Shown in pieces: positions 18,305-27,200 of a stretch of 49,849 nucleotides of DNA. The stretch comes from CAZKRL01 sp964555295. Its GTDB lineage: Bacteria; Bacteroidota; Bacteroidia; Flavobacteriales_D; Sanyastnellaceae. A program made the translations under genes and the position numbers. Each line of letters starts with the position of its first letter. Position 1 is the stretch's first letter. The DNA lies in contig CAZKRL010000018.1 of NCBI GenBank assembly GCA_964555295.1, forward strand, positions 1 to 49,849, given 5' to 3'. Below the pieces are notes generated by a model that was not told the origin of the DNA, made no database searches, and saw only the letters and a program-made list of their open reading frames with translations.

Positions 18305-20134
18305 TCAACGCCCTCTTAACTCATCCCAATACGTTTTCATATCTGCCTTGACCTCTGACTGCAGCATAAATAAACCGATGAGATTGGGGAAGGCCATTCC
18401 CAAAATCATCATGTCGGAAAAATCCACCACAGCGCCGAGACTGCTTACCGTTCCAATGACAGTGCAGATAACGAACAACAGATTAAAACTCTGCTTGATA
18501 TACCACTTTTCACCCAACAGATACGACCAAGATTTCATGCCATAATAGCTCCAAGAAATCATCGTGGCATAAGCGAAAACAATAATGGCAATCATCAAAA
18601 TCCAATCGAACCAAGGGAAAACGGAGGTAAAAGCTGCGTTGGTAAGCGCCGACCCAGTGAGACCATCAGGGTTATCTGCATAGCCCGTAAAGACCAACAC
18701 CAACGCTGTCATTGTGCAAACCACAACCGTATCGATAAACGGCTCGAGCAATGCAACAAAGCCCTCGCTCACGGGCTTGTTGGTTTTGCTTGCACTGTGC
18801 GCAATACTTGCAGAACCAATGCCTGCTTCGTTAGAAAAACTAGCTCTACGAAAGCCCATCATCATAACTCCGATGAATCCGCCTTTCATTGCATCGGGTT
18901 GGAAGGCCCCATTGAATATGGAAACAAACGCCTCCCCTACTCTCGTGATATTCATGCCGATAATTATCAGCGCAAACACTACATAAACCACCACGGCAGC
19001 GGGAATGAGTCGTTGGGTAAGACCAGCAATGCTTTTGATACCCCCTGCGATAACAGCACCAATGGCCACCGCCATTGCAATACCAAAACCCATGGCTGAC
19101 ACATCATCACCAAGTGTTTCTTTCACTTGAGCAAAAGCTTGATTTGCCTGAATCATATTACCTCCACCCAATGTTCCGCCAACACACATCACCGCGAATG
19201 CACCCGCCAAAAACCTACCTAAGCGAGGCCAGCCCTTTCGGTTTAATCCCTGAGATAAATAATACATCGGACCGCCGCTTACTTCACCGTCTGCAGAGAT
19301 CTTTCTGTATTTCACTCCCAGAGTGCATTCCACAAACTTTGAGCTCATCCCCAGAAGACCCGCAACGATCATCCAGAATGTTGCACCTGGACCACCTACT
19401 GCAATAGCCACTGCTACCAGGGAGATATTGCCAAGTCCCAACGTACCGCTCAATGCCGCCGACAATGCCTGAAACTGACTTACCTCGCCTTTGTCGGCTT
19501 GGCTTGCATATTTACCCGAGAGCAAATCAAAACCATGCCTGAATCCGCGAAAGTTGATGCCTCCTAAATAAATGGTGAACCACAAAGCCGCACCGATGAG
19601 CAAGACAACTACCAGCCAACAATGTTGAACAACAGCATCACCGTTGGGATGACGCAATACCTCACCATTATTCGTATACACCACCGGATCATAGATTCCG
19701 ATGGCCGAGAACGGGTCCCAAAGCAAAATAGCAGATAACAAATCCACCAGTGGAATAAATACTGAATTGAGCCTTTCACTTACAGATTCGGCGGGAACCA
19801 TAGTAGATATGCGCTCGCTGCGATTTAATGCATCCGTTACAATGACTGTTACTTGCGTGCCCTCATCAATCCCTTCTGCCACAGCGAAATCGAGGGGAAC
19901 ATGCTTCAGTGACCAGTAATAGCGGTAGGGCGCTTCACCACCAGATACCGTGAGATAAATTGAACCATCTTGAATTTCTGATGATGCGTTAACAACATTG
20001 GCTTTCACCTCGAAAGCGGCCAGCAGATTCTGTGATTGAAGCAAAAACCAGCAACCCAATAATTGCAAGAACAAAATTCTGAGAGTGAATTTCAATGGAA
20101 AATATTTTGATGAATGTTTTGCCAAATGTATCAA
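18305..20134 (-). CDS. Sodium:alanine symporter family protein with SprB-like N-domain
   Basis: Inner-membrane Na+/amino-acid symporter of the AGCS family. Family motifs include TLGLGNISLVAVAIAVGGPG, then FWMIVAGLLGMSSKFVE, SGGPMYYLSQGL and FSNEAGIGSA. The 609 residues exceed the usual 450-500 because of an N-terminal extension of about 125. This contains a signal-peptide-like segment (about 14-40) and an Ig-like stretch resembling a SprB repeat (DGSIYLTVSGGEAPYRYYW). The rest is about 12 membrane helices. There is no in-frame ATG. TTG 20134 is given, but TTG 20095 (MKFTLRILFLQLL...) makes an even cleaner signal peptide. It is divergent from the MFS gene with 26 bases between. The substrate is probably alanine or glycine, unverified. 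Confidence 0.87.
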   Translation of the reverse strand: MIHLAKHSSKYFPLKFTLRILFLQLLGCWFLLQSQNLLAAFEVKANVVNASSEIQDGSIYLTVSGGEAPYRYYWSLKHVPLDFAVAEGIDEGTQVTVIVTDALNRSERISTMVPAESVSERLNSVFIPLVDLLSAILLWDPFSAIGIYDPVVYTNNGEVLRHPNGDAVVQHCWLVVVLLIGAALWFTIYLGGINFRGFRHGFDLLSGKYASQADKGEVSQFQALSAALSGTLGLGNISLVAVAIAVGGPGATFWMIVAGLLGMSSKFVECTLGVKYRKISADGEVSGGPMYYLSQGLNRKGWPRLGRFLAGAFAVMCVGGTLGGGNMIQANQAFAQVKETLGDDVSAMGFGIAMAVAIGAVIAGGIKSIAGLTQRLIPAAVVVYVVFALIIIGMNITRVGEAFVSIFNGAFQPDAMKGGFIGVMMMGFRRASFSNEAGIGSASIAHSASKTNKPVSEGFVALLEPFIDTVVVCTMTALVLVFTGYADNPDGLTGSALTNAAFTSVFPWFDWILMIAIIVFAYATMISWSYYGMKSWSYLLGEKWYIKQSFNLLFVICTVIGTVSSLGAVVDFSDMMILGMAFPNLIGLFMLQSEVKADMKTYWDELRGR

Positions 20135-20146
20135 ATGACTGAGGAC

Positions 20147-20154
20147 TAAATTCG
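20147..20154 (+). promoter_or_regulatory. Candidate -7 box for MFS gene
   Basis: TAAATTCG followed by C matches TAnnTTTG except for one T to C change, six bases before the ATG at 20161. A start site seven or so bases downstream would give a leaderless transcript. Confidence 0.38.
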
Positions 20155-20160
20155 CCGCGC

Positions 20161-21387
20161 ATGAATCTCCGTGATGGCAATAAAATAAAGCCTGCAGTTT
20201 ATTTCATTTTGGTCACTGCCATTCTCGACAGCATGAGCATCGGGATCATCATACCCGTTTTTCCGGGGCTCATCATGAACATGGAACAATGCAACGAGAG
20301 TGAAGCTGCCATCATCGGCGGTTGGCTCATGTTCAGTTTTGCCGCCATGCAGTTCCTCGCCTCACCGGTATTGGGCGCCCTGAGCGACCGTTTCGGAAGA
20401 AGGCCAGTTTTGCTGCTATCACTGCTTGGTTTTGGAATGGATTTTTTGTTGCTTGCCTATGCCCCCAATTTGGCTTGGCTCTTTGTGGGTCGTGTACTTG
20501 CCGGACTCATGGGTGCGAGTTACACGACGGCATCAGCATACATATCCGACATCACCACCGCGGATAATCGCTCTAAGTTTTTTGGCCTGCTGGGTGCGGC
20601 TTTTGGTGTAGGTTTCATTATTGGTCCGGGACTTGGTGGACTTCTTTCCGGCTGGGGATTGCGTGCTCCGTTCATCGCCTGTGCAATCATATCGCTGCTC
20701 AACCTATTGTATGGTCTTTTCATTTTACCAGAATCACTTCCGAAAGAAAGAAGACGACCCTTTGAATGGAAGCGCGCCAATCCTCTGGGTGCCTTTGTTC
20801 AGATTTCCAAATACCGCGTTGTTTTACCCATGCTGCTGAGCTTCTTCCTGCTGTATCTCGCTGCACAAGCGGTGATGACCAACTGGCAATATTACTCAAT
20901 ACTAAAATTTGGCTGGAATGAAAAACAAGTAGGTTTTTCGATCATGTTGGTGGGAATGTTGGTGGCCATAGTACAAGGCGGACTTGTTCGGATCGTCAAT
21001 TCTAGAATTGGCAACAGAGGAGCCGTATTGATCGGACTTGGTCTCTACGCAGTGGGATTGTTTTCGTTCGCATTTGCGCCCAATGGCATCTTGATGCTGA
21101 TGGCATCTATACCCTATTGCATTGGCGGAATCAACGGACCTGCTATGCAGGCGATCATGTCGTCATCGGCACCTTCCGATGCACAAGGTGAATTACAGGG
21201 CGTCATCACAAGCACAATCAGTATTACTGCAATTCTTGGGCCTCCAATGATGGCAGGGATGTTTGCCTATTTCACCTCGGGCAATGCCTTTTACTTTCCT
21301 GGTGCTGCGTTCTTTCTGGCCGGCATATTCGTATGCTTTGCATGGATGATTGCTTACAAAACCCTACACCGTGAAAAAGCGCAATAA
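20161..21387 (+). CDS. MFS transporter, TetA-like (TCR/Tet group)
   Basis: Twelve-helix inner-membrane major facilitator, 408 residues. MFS motif A is seen as GALSDRFGRRPVLLLSLLGFGMD (loop 2-3), and motif C as GFIIGPGLGGLLS in helix 5, typical of drug:proton antiporters. The N-terminal sequence ILDSMSIGIIIPVFP matches TetA-like exporters. Such proteins are common in Bacteroidota chromosomes and usually have no proven tetracycline role, so I do not call resistance. The next gene starts inside its last codons, so the two are coupled. Confidence 0.88.
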   Translation: MNLRDGNKIKPAVYFILVTAILDSMSIGIIIPVFPGLIMNMEQCNESEAAIIGGWLMFSFAAMQFLASPVLGALSDRFGRRPVLLLSLLGFGMDFLLLAYAPNLAWLFVGRVLAGLMGASYTTASAYISDITTADNRSKFFGLLGAAFGVGFIIGPGLGGLLSGWGLRAPFIACAIISLLNLLYGLFILPESLPKERRRPFEWKRANPLGAFVQISKYRVVLPMLLSFFLLYLAAQAVMTNWQYYSILKFGWNEKQVGFSIMLVGMLVAIVQGGLVRIVNSRIGNRGAVLIGLGLYAVGLFSFAFAPNGILMLMASIPYCIGGINGPAMQAIMSSSAPSDAQGELQGVITSTISITAILGPPMMAGMFAYFTSGNAFYFPGAAFFLAGIFVCFAWMIAYKTLHREKAQ

Positions 21388-21862
21388 ATGTTTGTTACTC
21401 GACCGAGACGGTGTCATCAATCATGACCCGGGTGATTACACCTGTTCATTAGAGGAATTCATCCTGTTACCTCATGTAACCGATGCCATTCGTTTGGCTA
21501 ACGAAAAGGGATACAAAATTGCCATCATCACGAATCAGGCGGGAATTGCCAAGGGCCTTTATACCCATGAAACCGTGCGCGAGATTCATGAATTTCTGAG
21601 GGCGGAGTGTCATAAAAGCGGCGGACAAATTGATTTGATTTTCTATTCACCTCATCATCCCGACCATGGCAACTCGCTTTGCAGAAAGCCGGAGCGGTTA
21701 TGGGTTGAGCGGGCCATTGCGCTTTTAGACGGAGATATTGAGCAATCTGTTATGATTGGTGACCGCGACCGAGATATTGAAGCCGCGAATGCCGCCGGGG
21801 TTCGCGGTATACTCATGGAAAAAAATGGCAATCTTTTGAGCTATGTCGAATCCTTGCCTTAA
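21371..21862 (+). CDS. HAD-IIIA phosphatase, GmhB/HisB-N-like
   Basis: Small phosphatase of the haloacid dehalogenase superfamily, similar to D-glycero-D-manno-heptose 1,7-bisphosphate phosphatase. Catalytic DRD lies at residues 11-13 (LLLDRDGVIN), a TNQAGIAKG motif at 54-62, CRKP at 104-107 and GDRDRDIEAA at 130-139. I start it at GTG 21371; the open frame extends seven codons upstream to a TTG but that is inside the MFS gene. The overlap with the MFS stop is 17 bases. The zinc loop that in GmhB has Cys-x-His and Cys-x-Cys reads SPHH and SLC here, so two cysteine ligands are serines and metal binding is doubtful. The substrate is uncertain: heptose, histidinol or another sugar phosphate. Confidence 0.82.
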   Translation: MKKRNKCLLLDRDGVINHDPGDYTCSLEEFILLPHVTDAIRLANEKGYKIAIITNQAGIAKGLYTHETVREIHEFLRAECHKSGGQIDLIFYSPHHPDHGNSLCRKPERLWVERAIALLDGDIEQSVMIGDRDRDIEAANAAGVRGILMEKNGNLLSYVESLP

Positions 21863-21871
21863 ACTTGAACA

Positions 21872-22735
21872 ATGAATTACGTATATCATCGTGGCGAATA
21901 CGTGAGTGAAAACCAAGCGACCATCGCTAAAGACAACCGTGCATTCAGGTTTGGCGATGGTTTCTTCGAAACTATGCGAGTTTTCAGCGGCAAAGTGCTC
22001 TTCCTGGAAAATCACATGGCAAGAATTCTTGACACACTGAACGTACTGAAAATTCTTCCTCCCGAAAATTTCACGATCGAAGTTCTCCGCAATCAGATTC
22101 AGGGCTTAATTAAGCGCAACAAGATTGAGCAAGGCGGCAGAGTTCGGGTAACGTTCTACAGAAAATCTGCCGGTTTTTACATGCCAAAGTCAGATGATCT
22201 TGGCATTTACATTGAGGCCGAACAATTGATGAACAACGAGTTTGAATTGAGCCACCAAGGGAAGATTGTAGACATATTCCCTGACATGAGAAAAGATCTC
22301 AATAGACTGTCGGTTTTCAAAACCCTGAATAGTCAGCTTTATGTAATGTCGGCTCTATTTGCCAGGGAAAAATCGCTTGATGAATCATTGATTCAAAACG
22401 CTAAGCTTGCTATCATCGAATCAACTTCCAGTAATATCTTCATCGTATCCAACGGTGTTCTTTACACGCCCTCTATTGAGGATGGATGTATTGCCGGTAC
22501 CATGCGCATGAACGTAATCAACCTTGCGCTCGAGCAAAAAATCAAAGTCTACGAATGCACAATTAATCCGCACAACCTCTTGACCGCGGATGAATTTTTT
22601 CTCACCAATGCCGCGAAAGGGATTGAATGGGTGGTGGGCTATCGCACCAAGAGATATTATAACGAGATGTCGAAGAGGCTGACGGCCTGTCTAAACCTAT
22701 CTGCGAATCAATACGCGGCTAGACACGACATTTGA
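21872..22735 (+). CDS. Aminotransferase class IV
   Basis: Fold-type IV PLP enzyme, the group that includes branched-chain aminotransferase (IlvE), 4-amino-4-deoxychorismate lyase (PabC) and D-amino-acid transaminase. Diagnostic features are FGDGFFETMRV (27-37), the PLP lysine K150 in VFKTLNSQLYV, Glu 183 in the ESTSSNIF motif that binds the PLP ring nitrogen, and a phosphate-binding GCIAGTMR stretch. The 287 residues match the family. The short, PabC-like N-terminal sequence favours aminodeoxychorismate lyase or an unspecified aminotransferase. The gene begins nine bases after the HAD phosphatase and is probably in the same operon as the MFS gene. Confidence 0.87.
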   Translation: MNYVYHRGEYVSENQATIAKDNRAFRFGDGFFETMRVFSGKVLFLENHMARILDTLNVLKILPPENFTIEVLRNQIQGLIKRNKIEQGGRVRVTFYRKSAGFYMPKSDDLGIYIEAEQLMNNEFELSHQGKIVDIFPDMRKDLNRLSVFKTLNSQLYVMSALFAREKSLDESLIQNAKLAIIESTSSNIFIVSNGVLYTPSIEDGCIAGTMRMNVINLALEQKIKVYECTINPHNLLTADEFFLTNAAKGIEWVVGYRTKRYYNEMSKRLTACLNLSANQYAARHDI

Positions 22736-22750
22736 TTTCATCTGCTATGA

Positions 22751-23314
22751 CTATTTAATATTCAGAGGAATATTATACTCAATCCACTTTTCTCCTGCCT
22801 TTGTTTTACCCATCAGGTTCAATTGTCCGCTCACCGATCCTTTGGTTGTCAATTGAGCCAGCAACACACGCCTATTAGATCCCACCGCAGACTGCTTGAC
22901 GTTGGGTAAGATATACCAAGCACCATCTTGACCTGATGAAAGCTCACCACCGGTGGTTTCAAAAGCTGTCAACTGCATTCCCATCAGCTGAAGTGCCGGA
23001 TGCAAATTATCATCGGAGGAAATAGTGATCCACGAATCCATCCTGAGTGCATCCTCTCTTTTGTTATTAACCAATTCTGCGGCGCTCGCTGCTCCGCCCT
23101 CCATCTGATAAAAGGGCTTATCACTGGAAATCCTCATGGGATGATCCTTATCTCCAAAAACAACCATTAGTTGATCTGACTCGCTTTTCAGCTCAGCATA
23201 AACACGGTAAGTATTACCATATTTCTTGCTCTTTGTGGTTCGCTCGATGACCAATTCATCGAATTGTGAAAGCAGATGATTGCTTGCAAACAAGAATAGC
23301 AAGACCAGTCGCAT
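22751..23314 (-). CDS. Small secreted protein of unknown family, third gene of T9SS operon
   Basis: I recognise no family. The 187 residues begin with a signal peptide (MRLVLLFLFASNHLLSQ) and then a single compact domain rich in beta-strand. Recognisable segments are TYRVYAEL, MVVFGDKDHP, FYQ, RMDSWITIS, GAWYILPN and RVLLAQLTTKGSVSGQLNL. The same order of segments occurs in residues 20-180 of the protein at 44740-45690 in this window, so it is a shared domain. There is no obvious T9SS sorting domain here. The gene follows the PorP/SprF gene with a four-base gap and is probably co-transcribed with it and with the giant cargo gene. The role is unknown; an accessory to the secreted cargo or to PorP/SprF is an inference from position. 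Confidence 0.75.
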   Translation of the reverse strand: MRLVLLFLFASNHLLSQFDELVIERTTKSKKYGNTYRVYAELKSESDQLMVVFGDKDHPMRISSDKPFYQMEGGAASAAELVNNKREDALRMDSWITISSDDNLHPALQLMGMQLTAFETTGGELSSGQDGAWYILPNVKQSAVGSNRRVLLAQLTTKGSVSGQLNLMGKTKAGEKWIEYNIPLNIK

Positions 23315-23318
23315 GGGT

Positions 23319-24287
23319 TCACTTAAACTTACGGCGAGACTTGAGCGTCTTCGGACCTGACTTACCCGACTTCACGATATTCCGCTTGACCATGGTGGCC
23401 CTTTTACCCTTGATGATATATCCCAAGGTTACCTCGTGAGTAAACGGACTCATGTATCGTGCCTTCGAAGCTGAGAATTCGAAATTATAGGCCAACATAA
23501 AATTGAAGTAATACCCTCCCAAGAGCATCGACACGGCATCCTTGTATCGATATCCGAAACCTGCAAAATACATTTCCTTATACTCTCCTCTCACGTTTAC
23601 GTCAACCTGCGGTCTTGTTACCCCTGTCATGCGAATAAGACCTGCGCCATGAAGATTTACATCTTGCATCAATTTGTATTTATACCCACCCATAATCATA
23701 TAATGCCTGGCGTTACGATTGCTTGAGCTGTCGGGCCCAACCATTCTCCATTTCGTTTGCATCACTTGAGGAGAGCTCAATCCGAAGTAATAGTCCGACC
23801 CATAAATCATCAATCCAAGTGACGCATCCAGACTTATCGAAGTCTCTGCCTGCATGTAATTCAATGCAGGATCATCTTGATTGAGAACATTTAAACCCGA
23901 AGGATCAAAGCGATTTTGCACAGCGGCAAGGCTCAGCCCGAAACTTACGGCATCATAATTATTCAAATCGATGTGATAAGCGCCGGTGCCTTCGATAGAA
24001 GTTCTTGTGAAAGCTCCTCCAAATTTATCGTATTGAATCACGCCACCGATACCTGTATGTTGGGGACCTGAAATATGAGAACTTGCGATGGCACTTGTGG
24101 GAGAGCCCGCAAGACCGGTCCATTGACTCCGTGTGGTGAGGTAGACCGGAAATTGTGCAATTGTTCCTGCATAGGCCGGATTTACCAGATAGGGATTCAA
24201 AACGAAATGACCATATCTCGGCACCTGTTGGGCTATAGTCGCAAGACAGAGAAGAGCTGCTGCCAATGTCAAAAGAATGCTTCTCAT
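23319..24287 (-). CDS. PorP/SprF family type IX secretion system membrane protein
   Basis: Outer-membrane beta-barrel of about 320 residues that, in characterised gliding bacteria, works with T9SS to export and anchor specific type B cargo such as SprB. Signal peptide MRSILLTLAAALLCLATIAQQ. The family signature is seen in HFVLNPYLVNPAYAGT and RSQWTGLAGSP near the N-terminus; aromatic, glycine-rich strands follow and the protein ends in a basic tail (about 25 residues rich in Lys and Arg). It sits immediately after the giant type B cargo gene (four-base gap) and before the small secreted protein, the arrangement typical of cargo-dedicated PorP/SprF. Confidence 0.9.
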   Translation of the reverse strand: MRSILLTLAAALLCLATIAQQVPRYGHFVLNPYLVNPAYAGTIAQFPVYLTTRSQWTGLAGSPTSAIASSHISGPQHTGIGGVIQYDKFGGAFTRTSIEGTGAYHIDLNNYDAVSFGLSLAAVQNRFDPSGLNVLNQDDPALNYMQAETSISLDASLGLMIYGSDYYFGLSSPQVMQTKWRMVGPDSSSNRNARHYMIMGGYKYKLMQDVNLHGAGLIRMTGVTRPQVDVNVRGEYKEMYFAGFGYRYKDAVSMLLGGYYFNFMLAYNFEFSASKARYMSPFTHEVTLGYIIKGKRATMVKRNIVKSGKSGPKTLKSRRKFK

Positions 24288-24291
24288 CCGT

Positions 24292-27200
24292 TCAATATTT
24301 AATGGTTAATGTACCCGTAATCCTCTCCTTATCTCCAGTGAACTCGATACTGAAATAGTAATCACCAATTGGCAATGGCCGTCCTAAATACGTTCCGTCC
24401 CAAGGCCTACTATATCCTTTGGATGAATACACCAACTGCCCCCATCGATTATGCACATAGATCATCGCATCCGTGAAGAACTCCAATCCACCTAAGACCC
24501 AGATGTCATTGATGCCATCGCCATTGGGTGTTATTGCATTTGTGATCACGAGACATGAATCAGTATTTTCAACGAAAACGCTACCCGATAGAGTACAACC
24601 TATATCATCTGTAACAACTACCGTAAATTCCTGATTAGAACCCAACCCCACAGCTGTCGGTGTTCCCTGAGCATTGGGATCATCCCATGCATAATGGATA
24701 GGAAGATTTCCATTGGTAACGGCTACAGTTGCGGTGCCATTCATTTCGCCCCAGCAGGTTTCCGGGGAGGAGAAGAGATTCAGAATCATATCGGTTATAA
24801 TGGCCGGCACAACGGATATCGTATCGTACACTCTACAATTCACCGCATCGGTTAGCAATAAAACAAGCGAATCTTCACCGAGATTATTGATAGCATAAGT
24901 AGCAGAGTCGACCGGGAATAAATCATATTCCAAATTCAACAAACTGAGATCCAAGGGAGGCACACCTCCCACCGGCAATAATTGAATCGAACCGTCAAAC
25001 ATACCCGTACAAGTGGGGGCATCAATCACAGAATTCACTTCGAGCAATGTTGGTGTATTGACAATAAAATCAATGGAGTCAGTACAATTTTGAATATCTG
25101 TGATGAAGAGCTCATAATTGCCGGCGCAGAGATTAAAAATATTTCCGTTTGCGGCTCCTTGCAGTGCATCGGGTGCAAGAAAATAATTGTAAGGAGGGGT
25201 ACCACCTTGAGGAATGTACACAATCGAACCATCGCAGAGATTTCCACATGACACTGCATTCACAGCCTGCGTATCGATCTCGAGGATGGCCGGTTCTGAA
25301 ATCAAAGCACTATTCAAAGCCGTACAACCAGAACTATCTGTAATTACGAAATCATATAACTGCGGCGCCAGATTAAACAATGTATCAGGCAAGAGAAGAT
25401 TCATAGTATCAGCCGTTACAGGCGGGGTTCCACCGGTGTAAGATAATGCCACCCAACCATTGTCTAAACCAAAGCACGTAACATTTGACTTACTCACAAT
25501 CAATTCAAGTTGCTGAGGAGTGGATACGTTTGCATCGACGTCTACAAAGCAACCAGCAACGTCTTGAATTGTAACTACATAATCACTTGAACACAAATCG
25601 GTGAACGCGGTGGCATTGCCTGTGCAAGAACCACATGAGCCTGCTGCGGGGAATATGGTATAGCTGTAATCGCCATTCGATCCTGAGACATCCGTTATAT
25701 CGATTAGTCCGTCGCAAATACCGAAACAAGAAACCGGATCAACACTCAATGTGAACTGGAATGAATCCGGCTCTGTAATCTCTACCGTATCTGTGAGTAG
25801 ACATTGATTATCGTCAAGGATTTCTACCGAATAGACACCTGCACAAAGTGCATTGATGTTTGAGGGTGTACCCGTTGTATCAAAAACTGAAATATCAAAA
25901 GGTGATGTGCCACCCGAAACAACATACTCAACGGACCCGTCGCAATAATCGTAACAAGTAGCATTTAATATTGTCCTGGTGAAAAGATATTCATCTGGTT
26001 CAATCACCGTCAAAGTATCTCTTACAATGCAAGTGCTATCGTTGCCTGACATCGTTACCACGCTATCGAGAATAAAAACACCGTAGTCTCCACCATCGAG
26101 GTTGGTCAAATTGATATTCAATGTTTCAGATTCGGAGATAGCGGCAACAAGATTACCGTTCAACCGCCATTCACTATAAAACGCGCCATTGCCTCCTGTG
26201 ATGGTGCCGTTGATTTGTCCGTTGTCATCTCCGTAACATAAAATATCGGTTGAGGTAAGTGCCAACACAATTTCCTGTGGACAACTAATATCGATTGTAG
26301 CCGAGGCAACACACCCCCCCGCATAATAGCCAATGGCGGTATATTGACCACAGGCGAGATGCTCAAAAGTTTGACCACAAATGGCAGGGGCGTCATCAAA
26401 CTCTAAACTATCAAAGGCTGTTTCGTCACAAAGCAGAGCAGCGGCTCCGGTTGAATCATTGTAACAATAAACATCATTTTCCTTCATCAAATTCACGAAG
26501 GCCTCTTCAATACAAGGTATAGAAATGATTGTATCCCGATAACATCCTCCCACTTGAGTTACTTCGATAATGTGCTCGCCACATCCCAGTGGTTCTATTA
26601 CCGGAAGATTCACAATATTTCCATCGACCCTAATCTGCGCAATCGCGGTGGCATCAGGATTAAAGAAAAGCGTATCACCATCGGTTGATTCAACACACAG
26701 CGGTGTTCCATTAAAACTAAGATTTTCAGTAAAGTCATAGAAAAACGGTGGACAGGCGATAGTAACTACATCGGAACTCACACAACCTTCCGCATTGGTG
26801 TACTCAATAACATATTCTCCGCAAGACAGCGAGTCGATTATAGAGTTACAAGATATTGATTGACCATTGAAAAGCAAAGAAACCGGAGAAATACCACTGC
26901 AAGTAACTTCAATTGATCCATCAGATACCAAATAACAAGACTCCGAGGTCAACTCAGTTGCAACTATCTGCGGCATTTCAAAACAAGCCACAACGATGGT
27001 TGTGTCTCTGTAGCACCCGCCTGCCTCAACGACGGTTATCAAATTTTGTCCACATGACAAAGGCAGCGAACCATTTGCGCAATTTGGATAGATCGAGTCA
27101 TTGATTTGAATTTCTGTAATGACAACATTCTGCGGGCAATTTATGAGAAGGTAGGCCGCTGAATCCGGACATATTGTACCTGTTATGCTTGAAGCTATTA

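Noticed and set aside
20161..21387. Tetracycline-resistance gene
   Set aside because: The protein is TetA-like, but chromosomal Bacteroidota members of this group rarely have a proven resistance role, and there is no resistance context or mobile element.
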